A stretch of DNA of 27,948 bases from Methanomassiliicoccales archaeon UBA147 (GTDB lineage: Archaea > Thermoplasmatota > Thermoplasmata > SG8-5). Positions 16,138 to 24,800 of this stretch are shown one piece after another. How positions within the stretch are numbered: the first letter of the stretch is position 1; each line of letters starts with the position of its first letter. Where the stretch lies: assembly GCA_002496385.1 (NCBI GenBank), contig DAJR01000021.1, forward strand, positions 43,991-71,938, in the 5' to 3' direction. The notes below the pieces were generated by a model. It had not been told where the DNA came from. It saw only the letters and a list, made by a program, of their open reading frames with translations, and did not search any database. A program made the position numbers and the translations under genes.

Positions 16138-16364
16138 AAATAGAAATACTTGGCGCAGGATGCGCAAAATGCAAGTCGCTGGAAGCCAGCGTGAAACAGG
16201 CTGTGAAAGAACTTGGGATACAGGCGGAAATCGTCAAGGTCGAGGACATAATGCAGATTGTCAATTACGGCGTCATGGGCACGCCCGCCCTCGTCGTTGA
16301 CGGAAAGGTAAAGTCCGCCGGAAAGGTGCTGGACAAGGAAGCCATTAAAAAAATGCTGGTTTGA
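16134..16364 (+). CDS. small thioredoxin-like (glutaredoxin-size) redox protein
   Basis: A 76-residue single-domain thioredoxin fold with GAGCAKC (active-site C10-x2-C13) and the cis-proline loop MGTPALVV. This size and motif match the family annotated as redox-active disulfide protein 2 or archaeal mini-thioredoxin. It is cytoplasmic, with no signal sequence. It starts inside the last codon of acr3 and ends 6 bp before arsC, so it is very likely the dedicated electron donor that re-reduces ArsC (inference from context). Confidence 0.9.
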   Translation: MKIEILGAGCAKCKSLEASVKQAVKELGIQAEIVKVEDIMQIVNYGVMGTPALVVDGKVKSAGKVLDKEAIKKMLV

Positions 16365-16370
16365 TGAAAT

Positions 16371-16790
16371 ATGAAAAAAACAGTACTGTTCCTCTGCACG
16401 CACAATTCCGCCAGGTCCCAGATGGCCGAGGGTCTTCTCAGATTCTATCATGGCGATGAATTTGACGCGGAAAGCGCGGGTGTGGTTTCAACCCAGGTCA
16501 AAGAACATGCAGTCAAAGCAATGAATGAACTTGGAATTGACATGTCTGGCCATCGTTCAAAATCAATCGAGGAATTCAGGGGCAGGATGTTTGATTACGT
16601 GGTAACGGTATGCGACTCTGCAAAGGAAGCTTGTCCATTCTTTCCCGGCCGGAAGACACTGCACCAGGCATTCGGGGATCCATCGGATGTTCAGGGCAGC
16701 GATAAGGATAAGATGGACGCATTCAGAAAAAGCAGAGACGAGATAATGAACTGGCTGGAAAACGAGTTCATGGTAATGATGAAAAATTAA
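16371..16790 (+). CDS. arsC: thioredoxin-coupled arsenate reductase ArsC
   Basis: A 139-residue low-molecular-weight-phosphatase-fold reductase that converts arsenate to arsenite. The phosphatase loop is C9-THNSA-R15-S, and the relay cysteines C81 and C88 lie in TVCDSAKEACPFFPG. FGDPSD (102-107) supplies the conserved Asp-Pro. All three catalytic cysteines of the thioredoxin-dependent type are present, so it should form the C81-C88 disulfide that thioredoxin reduces. The N-terminus starts directly at the phosphatase beta strand. It lies between a mini-thioredoxin and a membrane thioredoxin-like gene. Confidence 0.95.
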   Translation: MKKTVLFLCTHNSARSQMAEGLLRFYHGDEFDAESAGVVSTQVKEHAVKAMNELGIDMSGHRSKSIEEFRGRMFDYVVTVCDSAKEACPFFPGRKTLHQAFGDPSDVQGSDKDKMDAFRKSRDEIMNWLENEFMVMMKN

Positions 16791-16808
16791 TAGGATTGGT
16801 GACAGAGA

Positions 16809-17765
16809 ATGGCAAGAGCTAACCTGAAAAGAAAAAGAGAGGAAAAAGAATTGAAAGATAAAGGCTACGTCGAGTGCTATCATTGCGATGAACTTGTCAA
16901 ACCCAGCGCGCTGAAGTGTCCCCACTGCGGCAAATGGTATTCTTCCGGAAAGCAGGCGCTTGCCGTTTCACTGGTTCTTATCATCGCATTGAGCCTTGTG
17001 AGCGTTTACTATTTTTACCAAGATAGCCAAGGCGCCTATGACCCATCGAGCGCGGCTCCCACGGTGCTGTCAGCCAATCCGACCGGGCTGACTGTGTCCA
17101 CGGATTCCAGCATTGCAGTGACATTCAGCAAGGACATGGACAAGGCAAGCGTTCAAGCAGCTTTTTCCATTTCACCCAGCATACCCGGATCATTCTCTTG
17201 GAGCGGTAGAACAATGACATTCGCCCCTACGAACCCCCTGGCTGATGGGTCTGTTTACACAGCTACAGTTGGAAGTTCAGCTGTCGATGCAACCGGGAAA
17301 ACATTGGATTGCGGGGTTTACACCTGGCGATTCACCACAACAGCGGGAGGTGCCACCATCCCCACAATTCGCACTATTGGCACTGGTGATAACAATTTCT
17401 GGTCCATATCGACGAGTCATCCATCCTGGGCTTTGTCGGAGGTGCAGTCAAGACCGGTCCTGATTCTCACCCACACAACAGGCTGCGCCCCATGTGTCAC
17501 AATGGGAGAAATATGCGAAGATGTCTCATCGGCTTACTCAAGCCAAATAAAGTACTATGACCTGACCTCAGGGGTCAATGAACCCCAGGCGACAGATTGT
17601 TTCGCTGCCTACGACCCTGTGCCTCCGAACTACGTACCCCTCACGACAATTCTGACCAAGGGACCGAACAACCAGATATTATGGCACAGCTGGGAGGGCG
17701 TAATCGATGAGGCTACGCTATCCAGCTGGATAGATGATGCAATAACATATCATAACAATAATTGA
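16809..17765 (+). CDS. zinc ribbon - TM - Ig-like (Big_5) - thioredoxin-like fusion
   Basis: A 318-residue modular membrane protein. The basic N-terminus carries a zinc ribbon (C23-x2-C26, C37-x2-C40), then one TM (about 48-70). The remainder is predicted outside: an SbsA-type Ig-like domain (about 83-177, with VTFSKDMDKASVQAAF), then a thioredoxin-like domain (about 190-315). This domain has C226-APC-C229, two further cysteines (C236, C264), and YVPLT as the cis-Pro loop. WHSWEG near the end is shared with the next gene. An Ig spacer linking a cytoplasmic zinc ribbon to an external thiol domain is unusual. The ATG follows arsC by 18 bp with a weak GGTGA upstream. The function is presumably extracytoplasmic thiol exchange. 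Confidence 0.82.
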   Translation: MARANLKRKREEKELKDKGYVECYHCDELVKPSALKCPHCGKWYSSGKQALAVSLVLIIALSLVSVYYFYQDSQGAYDPSSAAPTVLSANPTGLTVSTDSSIAVTFSKDMDKASVQAAFSISPSIPGSFSWSGRTMTFAPTNPLADGSVYTATVGSSAVDATGKTLDCGVYTWRFTTTAGGATIPTIRTIGTGDNNFWSISTSHPSWALSEVQSRPVLILTHTTGCAPCVTMGEICEDVSSAYSSQIKYYDLTSGVNEPQATDCFAAYDPVPPNYVPLTTILTKGPNNQILWHSWEGVIDEATLSSWIDDAITYHNNN

Positions 17766-17776
17766 CCGGTGACCTG

Positions 17777-18289
17777 ATGGGCGAAATCAAAATGGGCTGG
17801 AAGGATTACCTGTTCATGATCGCGGTAGTTTCAACCATACTGGCAGTCATATTCATCATAGGCCAGCTTAGAAAAAACGACGGCATGCCCCAGGGAATCG
17901 GCACTGGCGAAAATGATTTTTGGACAACTGCCACGGAACACCCATCATGGGCGATTGAGGCGGTCCAAGCTCAACCGGTTCTGATTTTCACGCACAGCAC
18001 AGACTGCTCTCCGTGCATCACCCAGACAGAAATATGTGAAAACGTATATGATTCGTATTCATCGGAAATCAAATATTATGACTTCGTTTCCGGTGAGGAC
18101 GCAGAAGCGTCAGCGTGCTTCAGGGCTTACGATCCGAATGGCACTCCGCATTACATACCCTTGACAATCGTGCTAACGAGGGGTCCTGACAATACAATCA
18201 TATGGCATAGCTGGGAGGGCGTTGTTGAAGAGGATATCCTAACAAGCTGGATAGAGGAAGCAATTGCATATCACAAAGGGAGCGGATGA
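17777..18289 (+). CDS. membrane-anchored thioredoxin-like protein, paralogue of the preceding gene
   Basis: A 170-residue protein with an N-terminal TM anchor (about 9-30) and one external thioredoxin-like domain carrying C77-SPC-C80. Extra cysteines C87 and C114, IGTGENDFW, EHPSWA and IWHSWEG all match the preceding protein's domain, so the two arose by tandem duplication, with zinc ribbon and Ig spacer only in the first. An open frame reaches a TTG at 17762, but the ATG at 17777 has GGTGA just upstream and is preferred. Cysteine spacing C-x2-C-x6-C plus a distal Cys allows two disulfides, more than a simple thioredoxin needs. It is probably reduced by the downstream CcdA protein. Confidence 0.82.
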   Translation: MGEIKMGWKDYLFMIAVVSTILAVIFIIGQLRKNDGMPQGIGTGENDFWTTATEHPSWAIEAVQAQPVLIFTHSTDCSPCITQTEICENVYDSYSSEIKYYDFVSGEDAEASACFRAYDPNGTPHYIPLTIVLTRGPDNTIIWHSWEGVVEEDILTSWIEEAIAYHKGSG

Positions 18290-18293
18290 GGAC

Positions 18294-19649
18294 ATGACCA
18301 ACAAAATACAAAAAATAATGCTGGCAACAATCATTATGACCATATTGATTGCGACTTTACTTGGAGGCTTTGCGAGCGCAGAAATCGTCCCGGCGCCGGA
18401 CTTCACGGCAGCGGACCAGATGAACAGGACATTCTCTCTCTCGGATTATGCCGGTACAGTGACGATTATCCACGTGACCCAATTGGAAATTCCGCTCTGT
18501 ATCGAGTGCGAGATACACATGAAGGAACAGCTCAAAGAGCTTGTAACTCTATCCGAGGAGAACAATCCTGAAGTGAACATCATCACGCTGAACATCAGAA
18601 AGAACCAGTACTCGACAGACGGTTGGGAATTGGCCAGAGATTGGTACGGTATCAACATCACCTGGAATTGGGTCGAGGAGAAAGACCCGTATGCCATTGC
18701 AGGGCTCTATCAGGAATACTGGGATGTCGACGGGAACTTCGCCAATCCCACGCTGATAATGATAGATACTGAGCAGAACGTGGTTGGGGTCTACCACATC
18801 TACACCATGAACAAGGGCGAAGTTGACGGCGTCCAGAGCGCCGATTCCCTGCGCCAGGATGTCGATGAGATAATGGCGGGGGAATGGATAGTGTTCCGGG
18901 GCGAGACCGGAACCACCACATACATCGGCGTTTTCATCCTGGGCATACTTTCCTCATTCTCGCCATGCTCGCTTTTCATGCTGTTCGCCCTGGTGTCCTT
19001 CATAATCTCATCGGGAAAAGAGAATATTCCTGAGGAAAACAATATCCGCAAACCGGACTGGAGAGCCGGTACGTGGATAGGAATAATGTTCTCTCTGGGA
19101 ATGATTATCACATTTGCCATTTTCGGAGCAATGGCTTCGTACATTGGAGTTTTCATCGAATCCTCGACGACATTTTCTCTGCTGGTCGGCATCGCCCTGG
19201 CCCTGATGGGCGTGAACATAATCTGGCCTCTGGGGGATGCGTTCAACCGCCTCAGGAAAAAGGAAGTGGACGCATGCGGAGAAGATGACAGCGCGAAGCG
19301 CCTGATGACGCGCCTGAAGGGCAGGAGGCCCGGCCTCATCGGCCTCATACTGGGAATTCTGTTCACGGTCGGCTGGACACCCTGCGCGCTGGCCATGGTG
19401 CTGCCGGTCCTGGTGATGATAATCAGCGGCAAGGTGACGCTCATTGCTGGCATAGCCCTGATGTGCGTTTTCGCCCTGGGCAGGGCCGTGGTTGTGACCT
19501 CATTCTGCGCGGCCATCGGCGGCATGAAGGGGCAGATTTACACGAAATTCATCAAGGCCGGAAAATGGATACAGCCTATTTTCGGCGTCGCGATGATGGC
19601 GCTGGGCGTCATTTACGCGCTGAGGTACTGGGGATTTAATCTGTGGTGA
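18294..19649 (+). CDS. redoxin (TlpA-like) domain fused to CcdA/DsbD-type transmembrane electron carrier
   Basis: A 451-residue fusion. A signal peptide (about 6-29, ending FASA) precedes an AhpC/TlpA-like domain (about 32-195) whose active site is C69-IE-C72. The membrane domain (about 207-447) has two inverted-repeat halves marked by SFSPCS (C225) and GWTPCA (C364), the Cys pair that carries electrons from cytoplasmic thioredoxin across the membrane in CcdA/DsbD. The layout mirrors DsbD but with a TlpA-like domain at the N-terminus. The ATG at 18294 follows GAGG closely; longer frames up to 18264 overlap the previous gene. It ends the arsenic operon, so it likely supplies electrons to the two external thioredoxin-like proteins. 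Confidence 0.85.
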   Translation: MTNKIQKIMLATIIMTILIATLLGGFASAEIVPAPDFTAADQMNRTFSLSDYAGTVTIIHVTQLEIPLCIECEIHMKEQLKELVTLSEENNPEVNIITLNIRKNQYSTDGWELARDWYGINITWNWVEEKDPYAIAGLYQEYWDVDGNFANPTLIMIDTEQNVVGVYHIYTMNKGEVDGVQSADSLRQDVDEIMAGEWIVFRGETGTTTYIGVFILGILSSFSPCSLFMLFALVSFIISSGKENIPEENNIRKPDWRAGTWIGIMFSLGMIITFAIFGAMASYIGVFIESSTTFSLLVGIALALMGVNIIWPLGDAFNRLRKKEVDACGEDDSAKRLMTRLKGRRPGLIGLILGILFTVGWTPCALAMVLPVLVMIISGKVTLIAGIALMCVFALGRAVVVTSFCAAIGGMKGQIYTKFIKAGKWIQPIFGVAMMALGVIYALRYWGFNLW

Positions 19650-19658
19650 TTCCGCAAA

Positions 19659-19667
19659 CCTTTTTAT
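19659..19667 (+). promoter_or_regulatory. TATA-like box of the YciI gene / T-rich end of the arsenic operon
   Basis: CTTTTTATC is centred about 26 bp before the ATG at 19690. The same T-run follows the last arsenic operon stop by about 10 bp and could end that transcript. Confidence 0.5.
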
Positions 19668-19689
19668 CCGGCATTTGGGATTCAGCCCC

Positions 19690-19998
19690 ATGAAGCAGTG
19701 GCTCTATAGAATTCAGCCCAGCAGGAAAGACATGCTGGCCGAAGGCCCCACACCGGAGGAGCAGCGCATAGTCGGTGAGCATTTTGCCTATCTCAAGGAA
19801 ATGACTGAGAAGGGCGTGGTGATGCTGGCCGGAAGGACGCTGAATACTGACACCAGCAGTTTCGGCATTGTGATTTTCAAGGCCGAGGACGAGATGGAGG
19901 CCGCGAGGATTTTCGCCGATGACCCGGCGGTGAAGGCAGGGGTGTTCAGGGGAGAATTGTTCCCCTTCAGCGTGGCGCTGGTGGATGAAATCAAATAA
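19690..19998 (+). CDS. YciI-family (YCII) protein
   Basis: A 102-residue dimeric alpha/beta-barrel type protein, a fold shared with dimeric ferredoxin-like enzymes; the cellular role is not settled. Recognisable parts are EEQRIVGEHFAYLKEM with the family histidine, GVVMLAGRT, and the end DDPAVKAGVFRGELFPFSVAL. The frame is open back to a TTG at 19675, but the TATA box 26 bp before the ATG at 19690 points to that start, leaderless. A fragment of a second YciI gene lies beyond the toxin-antitoxin pair at 21677. Confidence 0.85.
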   Translation: MKQWLYRIQPSRKDMLAEGPTPEEQRIVGEHFAYLKEMTEKGVVMLAGRTLNTDTSSFGIVIFKAEDEMEAARIFADDPAVKAGVFRGELFPFSVALVDEIK

Positions 19999-20016
19999 AC
20001 ATGCAAACTAATCAAC

Positions 20017-20243
20017 GTTGAATGCAACTATACACATATGCTACCAGAGCATTCGACTATGGTGCGGTGACAATTGCATGCTAAATCCAGCACCATCTGG
20101 CTTGCATCATTCTGGTAACAAAAGGTGAATTCGATAACAAAATTTTTTCATTAACAGAATTCGCCATAGATCGACAATCTCCAAACATTAGTGATCTTCA
20201 GCGTTCCCGGTAATCGACAATCTGAATACATTTTGATTACCGG
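20017..20243 (+). repeat. four-hairpin structured repeat, copy C (227 bp)
   Basis: The copy starts 18 bp after the YciI stop codon. Stems: S1 GTTGAATGC/GCATTCGAC (20017-20025 with 20049-20057); S2 ATGGTGC/GCACCAT (20059-20065 with 20090-20096); S3 GGTGAATTC/GAATTCGCC (20124-20132 with 20157-20165); S4 CCGGTAATC/GATTACCGG (20207-20215 with 20235-20243). Compared with copy A, S3 changes A-T to G-C and A-T to T-A while staying fully paired, and S2 changes G-U to A-U. Between this copy and the AbiEi start there is only the AbiEi promoter region. Confidence 0.9.
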
Positions 20244-20322
20244 TTTACAGCGTAGCACTGGTGGGAGAATCCGTCTTGAAACAGAATCAATGAAAGTTAT
20301 ATTCTTTAATAACTTGCATAGA

Positions 20323-20330
20323 TTTATATA
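20323..20330 (+). promoter_or_regulatory. TATA box of the AbiE pair
   Basis: TTTATATA is centred about 27 bp before the ATG at 20353, predicting leaderless transcription of the antitoxin gene. It also argues against the longer frame that begins at 20191 inside the repeat. Confidence 0.65.
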
Positions 20331-20352
20331 TTCACAAGTGCTGTCATCAAGC

Positions 20353-20937
20353 ATGCCCAGAACAGTTTATTCGAAGCAAATCGCCGCAGTCCTGAAGATG
20401 CCTGTATTCGGCGTGAAGGATTTGACCGGACGGGGGGTTCCCCCGGCCTATGCCAGACAACGTCTTCACCTGATGTCCGTTTCGGAGAGAATCGCCCGCA
20501 TCGAGCGCGGGAAATACACTGCGAGCGGGGACGCTGTCCTGGTCGCGTCTCATGTTACCCAGCCATGCTATCTTTCCCTGTGGTCTGCCCTGAGCTTTCG
20601 CGGCCTAACCGACCAGATACCGTTCTCCGTGCAGGTCGTCACATCGCGGAAAAGGTTCGCACGCAGACTCTCCTTCGTCGGTTCCGAGATACGGTTCTAT
20701 TACGTCAGGCCAGGGATGATGTTCGGATACGAACAGGTTCCGTACGGCGAAGGGCACCGGATACCCATGGCGAAGGCGGAGAAGACGATAATCGACGCCA
20801 TCTATCTGAACGGCGTACCGTCTGAGGATCTCGACAAGGCAGTGAACTCCGCGGACGAAGCTCTGCTGACGGAATATTCGAAACTGACTGGGAACCGACG
20901 GGTGATTGCCGCTGTGAAGGAGCTGTTGAAATGCTGA
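20353..20937 (+). CDS. AbiEi-like antitoxin / transcriptional regulator
   Basis: A 194-residue protein. The N-terminus (VYSKQIAAVL...FGVKDLTGRGVPPAYARQRLHLM) reads as a winged-helix domain, and IARIERGKYT is the typical short beta hairpin. The following domain (HVTQPCYLSLWSALSFRGL to MAKAEKTIIDAIYL) has the layout of AbiEi, in which a Ser/Trp/Ala-rich helix precedes beta strands and a K-ti-D element. In AbiE systems this protein represses its own operon and counters the nucleotidyltransferase toxin. It overlaps the next gene by 7 bp, as expected for the pair. The ATG is chosen by the TATA box; a longer frame runs back into repeat copy C. Confidence 0.8.
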   Translation: MPRTVYSKQIAAVLKMPVFGVKDLTGRGVPPAYARQRLHLMSVSERIARIERGKYTASGDAVLVASHVTQPCYLSLWSALSFRGLTDQIPFSVQVVTSRKRFARRLSFVGSEIRFYYVRPGMMFGYEQVPYGEGHRIPMAKAEKTIIDAIYLNGVPSEDLDKAVNSADEALLTEYSKLTGNRRVIAAVKELLKC

Positions 20938-21659
20938 CGACCGGCGAGTTGAAAGGCTATGCCCATATGCGAAGGCTCAGGATAGTGGACCACATCTGGA
21001 AGGATTACATCCAGGACTTGGCACTGCACATACTCTTCAGAAGAACGCCCGGGCTGGTCTTCAGGGGCGGCACCTGCATCTGGAAGGTCTACAGGGGAGA
21101 TAGGTTCTCAGAGGACCTGGACCTGTGCGCAGGCTTGATGCCGGCGAACATCGGCGAGCATGTGGCGCGCGAACTGGGATTCCTCGGATTCGAGTGCGGT
21201 GTTGAAAGGACAAAGCGCACGGTAAATATGGAGTTCACCAAGCTGTCCGTGACCTCGCCGACCCATCCCAGACCGGTTCCGCTCCTCGTTGAGATGCTGG
21301 AGTCCGCGGATTGCGCTGTCAAGTCGCACATCGTGACTATGTATTCACCATACCCGGATGTGCCGCCGGTGGAGATGCGCGTGCCAGAAGCGGGGGACAT
21401 CGCCTCGGACAAGGTCTCCGCGATATTTGGCAGGGACAAGCCTCGCGATGTGCACGATTTATACATCCTGCTTAAACAGGGGGCGAAGCTGGACATGGCG
21501 GATGTGAGGCGCAAGGTTCCTGAGTTCACCTTCCCGGGCTTCAAGAAAAAAATGGAGGAGAAGCGCAAGAACTGGAAGGCGCTGGAGCCGCTTTTAGTTG
21601 CGAGGCTGCCCGCGCTGGGGGAGGAGATACAGTACATAATCGGGTGCATTGCAGAATGA
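20931..21659 (+). CDS. AbiEii-type nucleotidyltransferase toxin
   Basis: A 242-residue member of the AbiEii/AbiGii (MenA/DUF1814-like) nucleotidyltransferases. VFRGGTCIWKVY (43-54) is the glycine-rich nucleotide-binding motif, and RFSEDLDL (58-65) supplies the paired catalytic aspartates D62 and D64. DKVSAIFGRDKPRDVHDLYILL, later in the chain, is the family's third conserved block. All active-site residues are intact, so the toxin is probably functional. Family members transfer nucleotides to RNA such as tRNA, or otherwise arrest growth, and can abort phage infection. The ATG at 20931 overlaps the antitoxin stop. Confidence 0.88.
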   Translation: MLTTGELKGYAHMRRLRIVDHIWKDYIQDLALHILFRRTPGLVFRGGTCIWKVYRGDRFSEDLDLCAGLMPANIGEHVARELGFLGFECGVERTKRTVNMEFTKLSVTSPTHPRPVPLLVEMLESADCAVKSHIVTMYSPYPDVPPVEMRVPEAGDIASDKVSAIFGRDKPRDVHDLYILLKQGAKLDMADVRRKVPEFTFPGFKKKMEEKRKNWKALEPLLVARLPALGEEIQYIIGCIAE

Positions 21660-21676
21660 TGCCTTGCCCAGTCGAA

Positions 21677-21754
21677 ATGAATCCGGCCGTGAAGGGCGGG
21701 GTGTTCGTGGGGCAAGTGTACCCCTACAGCGTGGCGCTGGTCGGGACGTTTTGA
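21677..21754 (+). pseudogene. 3' remnant of a YciI paralogue
   Basis: Reading from an ATG at 21677 gives NPAVKGGVFVGQVYPYSVALVGTF then TGA, aligning with the last residues of the YciI protein at 19690 (DPAVKAGVFRGELFPFSVALVDEI). The DNA is also clearly similar. The rest of the gene, including the His motif, is missing. The fragment begins 17 bp after the AbiEii stop. It looks like what remains of a second, tandem YciI gene that was cut when the AbiE module arrived. Confidence 0.75.
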
Positions 21755-21810
21755 TGTAGCTAGAGCGACATGCACAATCTGACACTAGCGAGATCATTTA
21801 CACTGAAATG

Positions 21811-24800
21811 TCAATATCTTCTGTATCTCCGGATTGCCAGGCAGACCATCGCCAGGAGCATTGCAAGAGCGAACAGGGTTAACCCGCCGGAAGTTGTCCG
21901 AGCCATTGGTATGTCGAAACAGTCGGAAGATGAAAGGTCATCGATATTAATTGGGATTAACAGGCCAGATGATTCAGATTCATGAATAGATGCAGCCCCT
22001 GTGCCCCTATTTTCAGAAGAACCGCCCTCTGCATTTATCGTATCATCCGAGGGCGGCATGCAATAGGACACGGCCCACATCGCATCCGCCGGCACATAGA
22101 CCCAGTATCCTTCCCCGGGCTGCATTATGTACGAATTGTCCAGTGCCATTATGTAGGGGGAAACCGGGCAATAGCCTTCAGCAGACAGATACCCGGTCCC
22201 GAAAAGTGCGCTGGACAGAGCCGTGGTGGTGTTAAGGGTCGGGTAGCCCACAAGGTTCCAGCCGGCTCTCAGCAGTATCCCGGTGTTGGTCGGGGTCTCG
22301 CCGTACACAGTCAGAGTTGTGTTGACGTTCGCGTATATCCAGAATCCCATGGTGTGGTCTATGTTCCAGAGGTCGTTGGCAGAACTTCCGGGGCGGTAGG
22401 TCTTCCAGTGGTCCGCGGCGTCGGTTGTGTCATAATATTTGACAACGCTCCATTGGCCTGCGATGGACGAAAGAACGCTGAGTATCGAGGTATTGGTCTG
22501 GACCAGGGGGATGGAAACGAGGTTCCAACCGGCGTGGAGCGGGATGTTGAAGGAGTTTCCGGCGCCGACAGTGAACTGCCAGGTGAAGTCCAGCAGGTTC
22601 CCACAAAGGTCATATGCCACAATCCTGCAAGTGACTGTATCGCCCGGGGAGAACCCGAATTCGTGCCAGTACGAAATATTGTACCCGCCGGGTATCGGGG
22701 TAATGGCGCAATCCACCCTGAAGCCCTGCACATACAGCCTGACGGAGCTTGCGTCAATGCCGGCCGCATCGGTCACATGGACAGAAATCATCGGTGTTAG
22801 GTCTGAAGTATAGCCATCTGTTCCCGGGAACTCATTGGAATGCTCAGGCGGCGACGTGTCGCCTGTGTAGAATATCCACCAGAAGTCCCCTGCCAGATTA
22901 TTGCCCGCCAGGTCCAAGGCCATCCAGTTGATGCCACAACCGTAGTAAGTATTGAACATCAACGGCATGTCCGGTATGAATATCATTGTAGTGCCATTCC
23001 ATGCGAAGCTGCCAGGCGTCGGCGGGAATATGCTGAATGCGCTCTCGGCCGACAACTGGTCCATGGGTTCGCTGAACTCCACCTCGATTGTCGAGGTGAG
23101 GCTGACGCCTTCCGAGCCATCCGGCGGGGAGACAGAAACAACGAACGGATTGCTCAGGTCCACCGTGAATGTCCAGGTCCAATCCAGGAGGTTGCCGTCA
23201 ACATCCCGTGCAACGATCCTGCAGGTCACGACCTGGCCATCCGAAAACATCCCCTCGTGGTCGTAGGAAACCCGGTAGCCGCCCGGTATCGGGGTCTTGT
23301 CCGAGAACACGTTGAAGCCGTTGATGTAGAGCTTGACGGTGCTCATGTCCACCTGGACATTGTCAGTAATTTCTACCGATACCGTCGGGCTCGGGTCGTT
23401 GATGCGCGAGCCGTGGGCCGGGTATTCGTTGGAGGCCACAGGCGGAACGAGGTCGACTGAAGATTCGACGCGGACGTCGTCGATGTACCAGCCACGGAAA
23501 TTATTTACCGCGCCATCCACCGTGTCGAACCTGAAGCCCAGGCGGATAAAGTTGCCGCAATAGGGTGTGAGGTCTATCACCCTCCCCTGCCATGTGCTCA
23601 TGGCGCTCTCGTTCAGCTGGATGATGTTTTGCCATCCGAAACCAATATCTATCTGCACCCAGCGCTGGTCCCATGCCATAAAGCCCTCTGTTTGATACCA
23701 TTCCCAGAAGGTCAACTCGGCATCGGAGACTCCGGTGAGGTCAATCCAGGGGGTCGCGAGCCTGCCGGAGTTTGTAGTCCCGGTATCGTAATCTCCCGTA
23801 GAATCCTGCCCGTACCACCAGCTGTGCGTCGGGCTGTAGGAGTTCGGGTAGGGGCTCACGCCATCCGTGACCATGTGCCACAATCCCTCGGTCTCCCATC
23901 CCGGCGCGCCCGATTCCATGTCGTCGAACCAGGGTACCGATGCTATATAAAGCACCTCGCTGCGCACCTGCGCCATGTCCCAGACCGACCAATCATTCCA
24001 TGAAACGGCATAGATGTCCGCGATATCGAAGTCACCGGGCATTGCTCCGCCCGGTATGCTGACAACGGCGTAGAAGTCCATGCCGGTGCCGACCGGGACC
24101 GGGCCTACCGACCAGATGTGGTTCCACCAGATGTCGTAGAACTCTACTGGCCAGGTGCTGTTGTAGTACAGGTCGTATATGTCTACGTTTGCGCCTGTGT
24201 TTGTCAGGGTGAGCAGGTAACCGACATATGTACCCGGGTCGCCATAGCCGGACTGGAACTCCGGTGCCAACTCGCACTTGTACGGCGGCGGGCTGCCCAT
24301 GTAAACGTCGTCCAGATACCAGCCCCACAGCCACCGGCAGCTCTCCGTGGCAAAGTGGAATCTTATCTGAACTACCTGGCTTGCATATGCTGAGATGTCG
24401 AACTCGTAAAATTCCCAGCCATCGCTATCGCCGGTGAAGCCGCCAGTATTGTAACCGCCGAACCTCCCCCAGTCCGGATAGCCGTCCAGGGGATTTATCT
24501 GCGTCCATCCGGTCCCATTATTAATCTCCACGAACCCACCGTCCGGGCCGCCGTTGCACCATCCGGCCCACATGTTGTACCAGGTCTGGAAATTCAATAT
24601 TTGAGGACCTGTTCCGAGCTCAACCCATGGAGTCATGAGCGTGATGTCCGCGTTGAATGGATAGTACCAGTCCCACAAGTTCGTGCCCGTGCAATTGGAG
24701 CCGCTGTAAGCTGTGCCCGGGCCGGCACCCATGGGGTTGCCCATCTCCCAGTTCGTCGGCGAGCTGCCCTGCTGGAACACCTCGGTGGTCCAGAGGCCCC

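Noticed and set aside
20191..20352. N-terminal extension of AbiEi starting inside repeat copy C
   Set aside because: The extra residues translate repeat and promoter DNA; the TATA box at 20323-20330 places the start at 20353.
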